64,000 nt of DNA from Epiperipatus broadwayi (taxonomy: Eukaryota; Onychophora; Udeonychophora; Euonychophora; Peripatidae). The notes beneath the pieces were generated by a model. It ran no database searches. It was not told where the DNA came from and saw nothing but the letters and a program-made list of their open reading frames with translations. The position numbers and the translations under genes were made by a program. Positions within the stretch are counted from its first letter, which is position 1. Each line of letters starts with the position of its first letter. This document shows, in pieces, positions 22,749-33,620 of this stretch. Location: contig JAQFVV010000181.1 of the NCBI GenBank assembly GCA_028023455.1, forward strand, positions 1,492,001 through 1,556,000. The letters are read 5' to 3'.

Positions 22749-24913
22749 TGTAATGTGCCAAGGCCAATTTGACACATGTATATAAAATAATTTTGTCTAA
22801 AAAAATTATTAAAATAAAAAAAAAATAAAAATCTTTCGTAAAAGAGTTTGAAATAAAAGATTAAAAGTTGGAAGGGGTTTTTCTTAAAGTCAAACTAAGA
22901 GTGTTAGAAAAGAAAGTAAAGTTTTTCTAAATTAGTATTTGTAAAAATAAGTAATTTAAAATTTAAAAAAAATATAAATCTCTTTTCATTCAAGCTTATT
23001 ATAATAAATTATATATATGCGTGGAAAGTGTAAATAAATGTATGCGTGTTAGANNNNNNNNNNNNNNNNNNNNNNNNNNNNNNNNNNNNNNNNNNNNNNN
23101 NNNNNNNNNNNNNNNNNNNNNNNNNNNNNNNNNNNNNNNNNNNNNNNNNNNNNNNNNNNNNNNNNNNNNNNNNNNNNNNNNNNNNNNNNNNNNNNNNNNN
23201 NNNNNNNNNNNNNNNNNNNNNNNNNNNNNNNNNNNNNNNNNNNNNNNNNNNNNNNNNNNNNNNNNNNNNNNNNNNNNNNNNNNNNNNNNNNNNNNNNNNN
23301 NNNNNNNNNNNNNNNNNNNNNNNNNNNNNNNNNNNNNNNNNNNNNNNNNNNNNNNNNNNNNNNNNNNNNNNNNNNNNNNNNNNNNNNNNNNNNNNNNNNN
23401 NNNNNNNNNNNNNNNNNNNNNNNNNNNNNNNNNNNNNNNNNNNNNNNNNNNNNNNNNNNNNNNNNNNNNNNNNNNNNNNNNNNNNNNNNNNNNNNNNNNN
23501 NNNNNNNNNNNNNNNNNNNNNNNNNNNNNNNNNNNNNNNNNNNNNNNNNNNNNATATTAAAATATATATATATGTAAATGAAAGTTAAAAAAGAAATTAT
23601 ATTTGGAAAACATAGCAATGGCTATTAAGTTAACTAAAGATTTAAAAAAACCACACCAGCAGTGGGCTACTAATTAAAGATATAAAAACAATACGTTTAT
23701 GAAAGCTACTACTAATTAAACAATCGTCAAAAACACGTTGTCATAGGATTAATTACTAATGGAATTTTGACAACACCTATTGCCGGAGGATATTAAAACG
23801 AAAACAATTCGGATACATAAATAGCCAGATTTTATCGGAGTTCAGAGTTTTTTCAGTATAATTTGCAGTGACAGTCTTGTTTCAGTTGAGATAACAGTGC
23901 ATTTCTATTATGCATTCAGAAACAAAAATGCATTGTTGAGCAGCTTTTGGAAATATACGCTAGTGCTTCAGCCTTTTTAGTCCAACAAGATCATCAAAAC
24001 CTGCCTGTGAAATAATGTCTGCATAACAACTCAGAAATCCTCCGTCAAACATTCAACTATCTTCAAGAATAAAGCCAATGGATTCGCATAAAATCTCTTC
24101 AAGAAACATCCAAATCTAACCAGTTAGATATAATCCATCAGAAGCAGCCAACAACAAGCAATATCCACATTCCAAAAATCCTAGGTAAACATTTATTTAT
24201 TATCATTTATACGTAGTAGCCACCGCTGTAATTCGTCAATCCTACCAAGTAAAGTAATTTAAACTCTTAAGCATGCATAAAATGAACTATTGATGTGCAT
24301 GTGTGTGAATGTGAGATAATTTAACGATGTCATATATTATTTATGCTTTTCACCAGATATGTGTTATAATGTGTTACTTTTAAATGTGCGTGTGTTAAAT
24401 TAGATTTATAAAGATGTTCAAATCTAGTCAATTAATGTTGGGTAATAAATTATCTTTAAACTTAATTAATGTTAATTAAAATAAAATGTCTTCAAACTTA
24501 AACTTTATTTGTCAGTCAATTCTTTTTACCAACCTTTTTATTAATTCTTTCCACCACTAATTTTGTATAATTTTGTTATTGAATTAAAATTAGACTGAGC
24601 TAGTTTTAGGGAATGTTTCGAGCACTGGATTATGAGCCTACTGCCCGAATACGTTAGTCATTAGACTAGCTGGCGCCCCGGGGTTTACCCCGAAACAAAT
24701 AAAGAATTTGGATAGTAGGGGTTTGAATCTAGCAGCCGAAATGGGCCATTGTTGATAGTTAAAGCTATCAATAAGATCTCCCATTTTGCTTGAACGTGCC
24801 GGTTCGTCCACGTAACATTTATAAGATTATAAATGTATTAAGAAGGAGTTTGAAACCGGCCAAAACTTATATATACGTATAAGCAAGTGGTTTCAGCAGT
24901 TTGACCCGGTACA
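22749..24913 (+). repeat. 3' LTR of the gag-only element, interrupted by 500 N
   Basis: This copy starts TGTAATGTGCC immediately after the polypurine tract and ends ..GACCCGGTACA. It is the same sequence as the 5' LTR except for scattered substitutions and small indels, for example a shorter T-run and ATACATAAATAG in place of TATATAAATAG at the TATA box. The 500-N run at 23,054-23,553 sits where the 5' LTR has only about 4 bases, so without the N the length is 1,665 bp against 1,671 bp for the partner. Confidence 0.85.
23054..23553. other. Assembly gap of exactly 500 N
   Basis: Only N between ..GTGTTAGA and ATATTAAAAT... In the 5' LTR the same flanks (GTTAGA and ATATTAAA) are separated by about four bases. 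The true missing sequence is therefore probably close to zero and the gap length a scaffolding placeholder. Open frames across the N run are artefacts. Confidence 0.95.
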
Positions 24914-26940
24914 ATATATATATATAGCAAATTACTGTAGTTTAATTGATAAGGTTTAATTTTCTACATTCACATCTTTGATACCAACCACTTTTTAGTA
25001 ATATATTAATAACTTTTACTAATCATTCATTAAACTAGAGATCATCTCTAGCCCAAATATACTTTTTAATTCTCAATTAATAATAAGAGCATAGACTTAT
25101 AGAAATATCAACACTTGATATATATCTTTAAAACCAATTTTTTAATGTATTTTTATCTTTTAAAAATTTTGTTAGAACAAAGAGCTGCATCAAATTTTCT
25201 CCATACATATCAATCTTTTACTGCCTCATTCCACAAAATCACAACTTTTCAAATTTTTTTATAATGCTCAAATGATTCCAGTTTGGTTTCTATATAAACC
25301 TCCATACAGTACTCTGTCTAAGCCTATTTTATAATATTAAAAATGTCACTCATAATTTCTCATCACCAATTGAATAGGATTAACATTATTTTCATCCAAA
25401 ATCTGATATTAGTATAGATTCTAATAGACATCCAAATACTGTAATGAAGATCCTTTTTATTTATACTGCCTACAAATTTTGCAATGAAAGGAATAATGTC
25501 ATATTCATTTCGGTATCCAAATACTGTAATGAAGACCATCCTTTTTATTTATACTGCCTACAAATTTTGCAATGAAAGGAATAATGTCATATTCATTTCG
25601 GTATCAGTCATATGATTTTCCACATGTTTGTGAGATGAAGGTCAGAGCTGTAAGATGCTAATAAATATAGCATTCAAATTTAAAAAGAAATTGTTATATA
25701 ATAGACGAAGAACAGGCAGTATGCAAATATTAAAATAAAGTATTAATTGTCATATTTAAAATTAGATTAAATAATGTAATAGGTCTGAAAATATATATAT
25801 ACTTAAATTTACGAGAAACCTGTAAATTATATTACAACTTTCTTGCAAAACAACTCAGTTTTAAAAAAAAAGATTTTAAATAAATAAATTAAAAAAAGAT
25901 TAATGAGAGATTCGAAAACAAAAAAAATAAAAATAAAAATTAGGCAATTTAATAATTATGTTTTGCAAGTTCATTCAATTAAACAATGAAAGTGTTTTTG
26001 AAACTCTCGTAATTAAAATAAAATTCAATCATAATAAAGGTGTCAAAAACAAGATCATTAAAACTGTGAAAAACAAGATAAGGGTTTCAAAAAATAAAAC
26101 CTAAAATCAATTTTTCTTAAAGCAGTCAATCTGGATCCTCACTTTATTCGAGCTACATTAGAACTTCATTAAGTTGACTGAGTAGAACCAAAGAAAAACT
26201 GCCAACTGTTGAAATCTACTCTGGACACCTAGAACTTGATATGCTATTTTCAAAAAAATCTCTAGTTAAAATAAAAAACAATGCTTACTTTATATTTCAA
26301 AATTGAAGATTGTTAAAGGATATTATCACCATTTATGAATTGATTAAAACTTGCCATTGTGAAGAAAACAAATCATGGTTATATGAAAAAAAATGAATCA
26401 TGGTTATATACCTTGTTTGTAGGTTTAAAAAAAATCTATGTACATTTCATTTTACATTTTGAGTTTTATTTTAGTTTATATTTAATACTACCAAGCTATA
26501 TTTCATATTAAGAATTTTTTTAAAACAGGAAGTGAAAGTTTTTTTTAAAAAAAGAAGTTAGTTGCATTTTAATGCAATTGAAGTAATATATATTATTTTT
26601 AATTTGCATTATATTGAATATATATAATGTGAATATTTTGAAAAGAACTTTTCTATAATATACATGTTAAAAAAATAATGGAAGGTATAATATTCACTTT
26701 AAATGTAAAGTATCCATGCTGGAAAAAAATATAATGTAAAGAATCCAAGTGTTAAACAATAAAGGTAATAATTATAAGTAATTTTAAGTTAAAGATTATT
26801 TAAATTGAGATCAAGTTCATTTATACATAATTTAACTCAGCTTTTTTTGATTGCTGTGAATTAGATTTTGTGTAGGTGAGTTTATAATATATATGCAGTT
26901 GTTTATTTACTGTTGAGTATTTAAACATTTCTATATCTGT
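24914..26940. other. AT-rich, no gene; one recent duplication
   Basis: Apart from the tandem duplication at 25,431-25,603, I see A/T runs only. Confidence 0.5.
25431..25603 (+). repeat. Tandem duplication, 85-bp unit, nearly identical
   Basis: Unit 1 is 25,431-25,515 and unit 2 is 25,516-25,603. They differ only by a three-base insertion (GAAGATCC against GAAGACCATCC). Both start TCCAAATACTGTAATGAAGA and end ATTCATTTCGGTA. Near-identity implies a recent event. Confidence 0.95.
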
Positions 26941-27074
26941 ATGGTACTCGGTCGAGATTGTTATAATAAATTAGTGATCAGATGAAAAGGGTTCTGTAGT
27001 TACGTTGTAGTTCTGTTAAATCAGAAAACTGACCTGAAGTTGCCACTTCCTAGAATTATTATATAAGAAAGGTG

Positions 27075-28385
27075 TAGCAGTTTGCGGACGTTTCTGTGGC
27101 TTGTTCGCGTCTTTTGCTGCAAGTTAGGGAAAGCATGGCCGGTGTAAGTAACCCAGCACCAGATCACCCAGGGTGCCCAACCAGGAGTTATTGTCCATAT
27201 TGGCTTATAGCAGTCGGGATGCTGAAGTGGTGGCCGTGACCCACTATGTTTGCCCAGGTGGAAACAAAGTGCCTGGGAACACACGTTGTGCTTCCTGGCG
27301 GCATGTGCAAGCTCTTTTGCGGTAAAAGGAGCTTTAATGGAGCAAGTCCGCTTGGTGCTGGAGTTCCCCAGGTACCCGATGGGGAGTTTCCAACCATGCC
27401 ATCTGAGGTCACTCGGATGCCGAAGAAGTGACCGAGACCACTTCATTCAGATGGGTACATGCCTGGAAAGAGCATTAATGCTTCCCAGGTGAATATGCAA
27501 GCTCTGTCATGATGAAAGGAGATTAACCAAGCGTAAGTACAATGGTGCTGGAGTTCCCCAGTGCCTGACAGGAAACTGGTAACCGTGCCGGCTCTAGTCA
27601 GTCAGATGCCGAAGGAGTGACTGTGACCACTTCTTTCAGTCGGGGAACATACCTGGAAAGCGCAGGAGTGCATCCAGGTAGCATCCAGGTTGAATGTGTA
27701 AGCTCTTCAACTATGAAAGGAGCTTTAACTGAGTGAAGTGAAATGGTGCTGGAGTTTCCCAGATGCCCGACGGGGAACTGATAACCGTGCCGGCCAAGAT
27801 CAGTTGGATGCCGAAGAAGTGACAGTAATCACTTGTTTCATATGGGGAGGTGCCTGGAAAGCGTAGTAGTGCTTTTCTTGCTGAATGTGTAAGCTCTCTT
27901 GCAGGTAAAAGCTTTGATCAAGAAAGTTGTCTCGGTGCTGGAGCTCCCCGGGTATCTGACGGAAATCTGCCAACTGTGTCGGCTGAGATCTGTCGGATGC
28001 TGATGAAGTGGCCGTGACGACTTCGTTCAAATTGCAACTTGCTTGGAAAGCGTAGTAGTGCTTCCTGACCAAATGTGCAAGCTCTTTTGCCGTAAAAAGA
28101 GCTTTAACAGTGCAAGTCCGCTCGGAGCTGGAGTTCCTCGGGTACCTGACGGGGAACTGCCAACTCTTACTTAAGAGTACACATGGCAGGCCATGTGGCC
28201 GAATGTTAGTCGTGTGCTACCATTTACATTAAACATTGCTGACTATGTCGTTCATCTGAACTATTATAGGATTGACAGACACAGAATGACACTGAACGTC
28301 GTAAATGCCGACTCGCAAATCGAAGTTTGCGGCATTTCTGCAGCTTCTTCATGTCTATATCTGCCAGTTAGGGAAAGCATTTTTA
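27075..28385 (+). repeat. GC-rich satellite-like array, about 190-bp units
   Basis: The landmark GGTGCTGGAG recurs at 27,354, 27,544, 27,744, 27,934 and, as GGAGCTGGAG, 28,124, a period of 190-200 bp. Each unit carries GACGGGGAACTG-type, GTCGGATGC-GA-GAAGTG, CCTGGAAAGCG and TGCAAGCTCTTTTGC motifs. A degenerate unit precedes the first (27,190-27,353). The array is bracketed by a pair of roughly 60-bp direct repeats, 27,079-27,140 and 28,326-28,385, both starting GTTTGCGG and ending AGTTAGGGAAAGCAT. GC content is close to 50%, in strong contrast to the surroundings. Open frames occur on both strands but differ from unit to unit and are broken by indels, so I do not call a protein. Confidence 0.85.
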
Positions 28386-28399
28386 AGATGGAACAATAA

Positions 28400-29348
28400 T
28401 TCAAAACACCAGAAATTAATGCATTCAATTCCTATAGATCCCTCATAAGCAATTTCTAATGTGTAGGCTTTATTCAAGCAGAAGGCATAACTAAAATCTT
28501 AAACATAGAATGGAAAAAATAAAAGAGATAGTTATTTTATACTATCGTCCTTATTTGCACTGATTTCACTAATTGTAATTAACTGAATAACCAAATTCTT
28601 TAAACACGTAGAATTCTCAGATTTAGATAGCTCTACTGGCTCACAGTTTGAATTCATAAGTTTAAAATGTTTGAAGTCTTAATATAAGTTTAAATAGCAC
28701 ATAAGATTATACTAATGTAAGTAATATGCAAATAGTAGAAATAGTATGCAGTTGAAAATAGATCAATAGGCAGAAACTAATCATGAGAACTTGAAGGCTA
28801 TGACTGATTAATGCATGATTTTGATTTTCTGTGTAGTAATAATATAAGAATGTGAAAATGCATAAAAACACCTACAAAATTCAAAAATAATACACATATG
28901 TGAACAAGTGGAGTAAATCACATTCCCTCAGGTTATGAATTAAAAGCACTCTAATTGTTCAATAGCAGAATTGAAGCTATCTATTCTTGGAGCTCTGATG
29001 TTTATAAGCATATTTTTAATCAATATCATTTATAATTCAGAGTGAATTTAATATATCAGCTAGATGAAAAATGGCACTTAATTGTTATTAAACTCATAAT
29101 CAATTATACATTGTTGGAGATATAATCTCTCTTTTAACACCATGATTATAATAATTAAATAAGATTAATATATATGTAAATATAGTGAGTATAGTGAGTA
29201 TATTTGTCAAATGAAATATTGTATAATCAATTTGATTTTATTTCAATATAATATCTATGAAAAGGATTATTTTTAAAAATAAGTGTAGAAGTAATAATAA
29301 ATATCAATCTGTCCAATGTTATATTTCCAATATACAAAAAAAGAAAAA
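28400..29348. other. AT-rich, no gene seen
   Basis: Part of the intron downstream of the P-loop exon. No kinesin exon was recognised here. Confidence 0.5.
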
Positions 29349-29538
29349 CCAAATTTTTCATATAAAATGAATTTCTATATAATCCTATATAATGTAAAAT
29401 AAAAATTTAACAAACAAATAATAAGTGTATGAATATTATTTATCCAAATTTTTCATATAAAATGAATTTCTATATAATCCTATATAATGTAAAATAAAAA
29501 TTTAACAAACAAATAATAGGTGTATGAATATTATTTAT
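29349..29538 (+). repeat. Near-perfect 95-bp tandem duplication beside kinesin exon
   Basis: Unit 1 is 29,349-29,443 and unit 2 is 29,444-29,538. Both start CCAAATTTTTCATATAAAATG, and I find a single difference (ATAAGTG against ATAGGTG). It ends 45 bp before the exon's splice donor. Confidence 0.95.
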
Positions 29539-29583
29539 CAACATATACAAAAATGTTATCAATTTATTACTCCTATATCCTAC

Positions 29584-29688
29584 CTCCATGGTATATGTTT
29601 TTCCAGATCCAGTTTGTCCATAAGCAAAAATACACACATTAAAACCATCAATAATACTTGTAATTAATAACTTCACTTCTTCAAAGAC
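29584..29688 (-). CDS. KIFC3: Kinesin-14 (KIFC3-like) motor-domain exon with P-loop
   Basis: A 105-bp exon, phase 0 at both ends, encoding 35 residues: [18 protein letters not shown] followed by [25 protein letters not shown] is the ATP-binding P-loop and the preceding N-x-CIFAYG is the kinesin-14 signature. The acceptor is TTTTATTCTAG before 29,688 and the donor is ATGGAG|GTAGG after 29,584. It continues directly from the exon at 46,183-46,008. The following residues of the motor (usually G..NPGI..R, then switch I SSRSH and switch II DLAGSE) were not found below this point, so the next intron is long or the remaining exons are outside the window. The nucleotide-binding residues are intact, which argues for a functional gene rather than a pseudogene. 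Confidence 0.94.
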
Positions 29689-29739
29689 CTAGAATAAAAA
29701 TAAAAAAACTTTATTAACATAACAAACATATAAATAATA

Positions 29740-30415
29740 ATTTACATTGCTAAATATTTATACCTAATTTTTAAGGATTACTTGTTGCAACTGTTTAAAC
29801 AAAATTGAATAGCTCCCTAGGGTCAACCAATGACAATACATTTTAAAGTTAAAAAGATATCTACTTTGTTCTCCTTCATATATCAGGAGTATTGTCTGCA
29901 ATACCTTTGCTAAAGGAGATGAATTTTTTAAATCAATGCGAAATTTATTTCTAAATATTTTTAAACCTCATTGGCATACACATCTGGCAAATATGAAATT
30001 TATTTCACTTTTAATCATACCAATGATGATTTAAATTCTAGTATTATGTAATTACTAATTTACCTTGCTAAATATTTATATATGTTTTGAGATAACTCAT
30101 TGCAACTGTTTAAGTATAACTCAATAGCCCCCCCCCTAGTGTCAGCAAATGTCAATACATTTTTAAAGTTAAAAAGATCATTGGTAAGATTAAAAATGAA
30201 AGAAATTTCATACTTGCCTGATATATATGTCAATCAGAAAATATTTAGAAATAAATTTCTGATTGATTAAAAGTTTATATCTTTTAGCAAAAGCATTGTT
30301 GGTATCTTTTTATCTTTAAAAATATATTACCATTTGCTGACGGCTATTCAATTATATTTTAACAGTTGCAATGGGTTGAAGATAATTACTATTATAATGA
30401 ATACTAACCACAAAA
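29740..30415. repeat. Three copies of one repeat, the last inverted (foldback)
   Basis: Motifs GCAACTGTTTAA, GAATAGC or CAATAGC before a C-run, and GTCAATACATTTTAAAGTTAAAAAGAT occur at about 29,785-29,875 and again at 30,095-30,180. The reverse complement occurs at 30,310-30,385 (ATCTTTTTATCTTTAAAAATATATTACC, then GCTATTCAATT and AACAGTTGCAATGG). The second and third copies form a palindrome of about 350 bp. Confidence 0.75.
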
Positions 30416-30476
30416 TGTAAATAAACAAAAACATAAGATATGAAATACAGGCATTCTTATACCTAAAACTTGACTG

Positions 30477-31452
30477 TAAATATAGAGGATTTGAACTCAG
30501 ACTTTCAAGCAACCTTCAACTATCCACACTATCTCATACTACTGATACACATGACCACACACATGTAGAAAAGATAAATAATCACCAATAGACGTATTTT
30601 GTGCTAAACCAGCACTCATCTGTTGGTCCAGATTATCATCTCCTACATATATATAATCAGTGCTCAGTTTATATTAAGATAGCAAATCTTTATACTTTAA
30701 TGGACAGGCTTCTATCTATTCCAATCTCCAACTTTTCAGCTATCCACACCATTGAAAATCTGATGATAGAATGCCCAAATCCCAAGTCGATGACAATATT
30801 GTTGTTATACCCATGTTGACCTCAAGTCACTCTGACCCCTCATGTATAGGACAGTATCCATTTAAATACATAGAAGATGGATGGGCAGAATGCAGGCTTA
30901 ATGTGTAAGATTTGAAACACAGGCATTCTTATATCTGGAAGGTGCTTGAAAGTCTGAGTTCAAATCCCCTATATTTACAATTAAGTTCCAGGTATAAGAA
31001 TGCCTGTATTTCAAATCTTACATATTAAGCAAGTATTCTGTCAGCCTCTTCTATGTATTTAAATGGATACTGTCCTATACATGAGGGGTCAGAGTGACTT
31101 GAGGTCAACATGGACATGGCAGCAGTGTTGGTATTAGCATGGGATTTGAGCATTCTATCATCAGATTTTCAACGATATGGATGGCTGAAGAGATGGAGGT
31201 TGGATGGATTGAAGCCTGCCCATTAAAGTATAAAGATTTGCTATTTTAATATAAACTGAGCACTGGTTATATATATGTGTGTGGGAGATGGTAATTCGGA
31301 CCAACTGATGAGTGCTGGTTCAGCACGAAATATATATATATTGGTGAATATTTATCTTTTCTACATGTATGTGGTCATGAGTATCAGTAGTATGAGATAG
31401 TGTGGATAGTTGAATGTTGCGTGAAAGTCGGAATTCAAATCCCCTATATTTA
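30477..31452. repeat. 976-bp palindromic foldback repeat
   Basis: Left arm from 30,477 and right arm to 31,452 are inverted copies: ACTATCCACACTATCTCATAC against GTATGAGATAGTGTGGATAG, CCCTCATGTATAGGACAGTA against TACTGTCCTATACATGAGGG, GAAAATCTGATGATAGAATG against CATTCTATCATCAGATTTTC. The centre (30,899-31,027) is itself a stem with a loop near 30,941-30,987 that repeats the terminal sequence TTCAAATCCCCTATATTTA. Open frames here are by-products. Confidence 0.9.
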
Positions 31453-33410
31453 AAAACATAATCCATTATGAAAAACATTAGGTTAATTCTCATTTATATT
31501 TATATTATATTAATAATTTCTTGATAATAATCTTTTATTTTACATTATATTATTGCATATATATATTTATAACTGTATATTTTTTTTGATGTTATTGTTA
31601 TTGCAATTATTATTATCACAGTGTAATTTATCACTATCATTATTCCTATTGTTAATTATAATATAATATATATATTAATAACACTACAGCAAATAGTATA
31701 AATAATAATTGCATGATTAATAAAAAAAAAAAAACAATATAGTCATATATAACATTACTAATCAAGATTGTCTCTCTCTTTTTTTTTTTTTTTTTTCAAA
31801 ATAATACAAGAATTAATAGAAGTAAAAATAATAAACAAAATTCATATTGGGTAACTTTTAAAAAATTCATTTATATTTGATACTTTTATTTTACTTTTTT
31901 ACTAATTAATATACTGTAACTGCTAAATCAAATCCTAATACAAAAAATTACACTAATCTTATTGACAAAAATAATTATATAGCTATTTCTTGCAAAGTCA
32001 ATATATCAAAAAAAATCACACTCAGAATTTTCTCTTAAGAAAAAAGGTAACAAAACTGATAACTCATCACCCAGAAACACTATTATTAAATTAGTAAGGA
32101 GTACTAGTATTTCATTTAAAAAGAAATCAAAGTAAAAGACAAAAAATTCTTTAATTAAAAAGAAAGCAAATAACATTAATTCATATAAACAGAAAATTTA
32201 AAAAAAACCCAAATATTTCAATCTCTCTATTTAAAATGTAACTGATAAAATAAAATAAAATTATCATGAAATCACTTTGGTCTCAGAAAGTAAATCTGAT
32301 ATTAAATTAAAGCTCAAAAAAAAAGTAAATTGTGATACCATTAATGCAAAAACATTTCAAATTAAAATTAGAAAAAAAATTAACTCATATATATTTGTCA
32401 ACTTGAATTCACACTGGGAAAACAGCTACAATTCCTTATTCTAGAATGTCAAAATATTCATAATTTTTATTACTCCTTTCATTGATGCATTGACTACCAT
32501 TGCAAAGGTCTATAAAATGGTGGATATTGAAAAGACACTTAGATATAAAGGTTAGTTATGAACTAAGCAAAAAACCTAGAAAATGAGCAGTTCTGGATCA
32601 AAAATCTCATTATTAATCAAATCATAGTATGTTAACTTCCAGTGAACCTACAACTACAAAAAATCTCATATGCTCAATGGTGTTTCTGATAAAGAATAGC
32701 GTGTTTCTCTGTCACTACTTTAAAAAAGTTTTATTAAGGCACTCACTTGTTTTTGAAAAGAAACTTGTACAAAAAATGGAAGAGTCAAATAGATGGTAAG
32801 CAACAGTATTGTTAGCATCAGGCTGGCAGTGTAAAAAGTTGACAAATGGAAGAATCTCAAAAAAGCAATGGTATTAATACCTAATTACTAGATTATTGTA
32901 GGCAGCGAAAGATTACGTCCTATTCTAGAGCTTGTATCCCAATAAAATAGAAATGGAGATTCAGCAAATGAAATTGATACTAAGGTAAAAATGATGATTT
33001 CTCTGAGAATCTCCTTGGTCATCATCCAAAGAAATTCCAGAAAGAATAAACTTAGTGATCTTTAAGAAATGGAAGGTTAAAGAACATAGAAAAATTAAGG
33101 ATGAAGGTGAATTGGTAGGAGACTATAAGACCAGATAAATTTCTGGAGTAGTAAAGCATAGAATGACTTAATTGAGTAAAAGAGAAAAATCAGCAGTACG
33201 GTTTTGTTTTCAACGAAAACATGAAAAAGAGGATTACAAGTATAGCAAGATATAATGAAAAAATAATTATTTTGAAAATAATGTCTAACCAAGAAATATA
33301 GCATTAGTGTTTTCCAGGCTTGTGATGATGATGTTTTATTTGTATTTATATATTGGACTATTTCCATCATCTGAGTATTGAATGTCTTTAGAAAAAATTA
33401 ACTTTATTTA
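31453..33410. other. AT-rich intron sequence, no feature
   Basis: TA- and A-rich with T18 and A12 runs near 31.7 kb. No exon or defined repeat. Confidence 0.5.
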
Positions 33411-33419
33411 AATATTCAA

Positions 33420-33613
33420 AATACTTTCAACTGCTAGTAATAGCACACAGGATAGTAAAGGTACAATGTTTAGAGAAGTATTATTCTCCCCTCTTCTCCA
33501 GGTGTTGCTGGCCTGACCAGAGACAGTACTAGCATGGGAATCGAACCTGGACCCTTAGATTCTTGAATATTGAATTTTACGGTAACGCTCTAACCAAATG
33601 AGCCATCCTGCCA
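33420..33613 (-). repeat. tRNA-derived SINE
   Basis: On the minus strand the sequence starts GGCAGGATGGCTCATTTGGT (A box TGGCTCATTTGG) and has a perfect B box GGTTCGATTCC at 33,547-33,537, about 50 bases apart as in a tRNA. After the tRNA-like head come TAGTACTGTCTCTGGTCAGG and a GA-rich stretch. The anticodon arm no longer folds cleanly, so this is a SINE and not a tRNA gene. The tail and 3' end are uncertain. Confidence 0.75.
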
Positions 33614-33620
33614 AAGGCAA

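Larger units (their letters stand above)
16965..24913 (+). mobile_element. Gag-only LTR retrotransposon, both LTRs present
   Basis: Two long direct repeats (16,965-18,635 and 22,749-24,913) enclose about 4.1 kb. The repeats end TG(TA)..(TA)CA, a short inverted terminal repeat; the 5' copy has TA in place of the initial TG. A primer-binding-like stretch follows the 5' LTR and a G-rich polypurine tract lies directly before the 3' LTR. The internal part holds one Gag-like ORF (19,108-20,421). No protease, reverse transcriptase, RNase H or integrase could be read in the remaining 2.3 kb, in which stops are frequent in every frame. Both sides are flanked by TATATA, so a target-site duplication cannot be separated from a TA microsatellite. 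By eye the two LTRs are about 95% identical where compared, which suggests an old but not ancient insertion. It must have moved using another element's enzymes. Confidence 0.88.

Noticed and set aside
23021-23618. Open frames of about 180 codons on both strands
   Set aside because: They consist almost entirely of N and are artefacts of the assembly gap.
27021-27492. Several open frames on both strands in the GC-rich array, up to 141 codons
   Set aside because: They result from the higher GC content and do not persist from unit to unit; indels between units change the frame.
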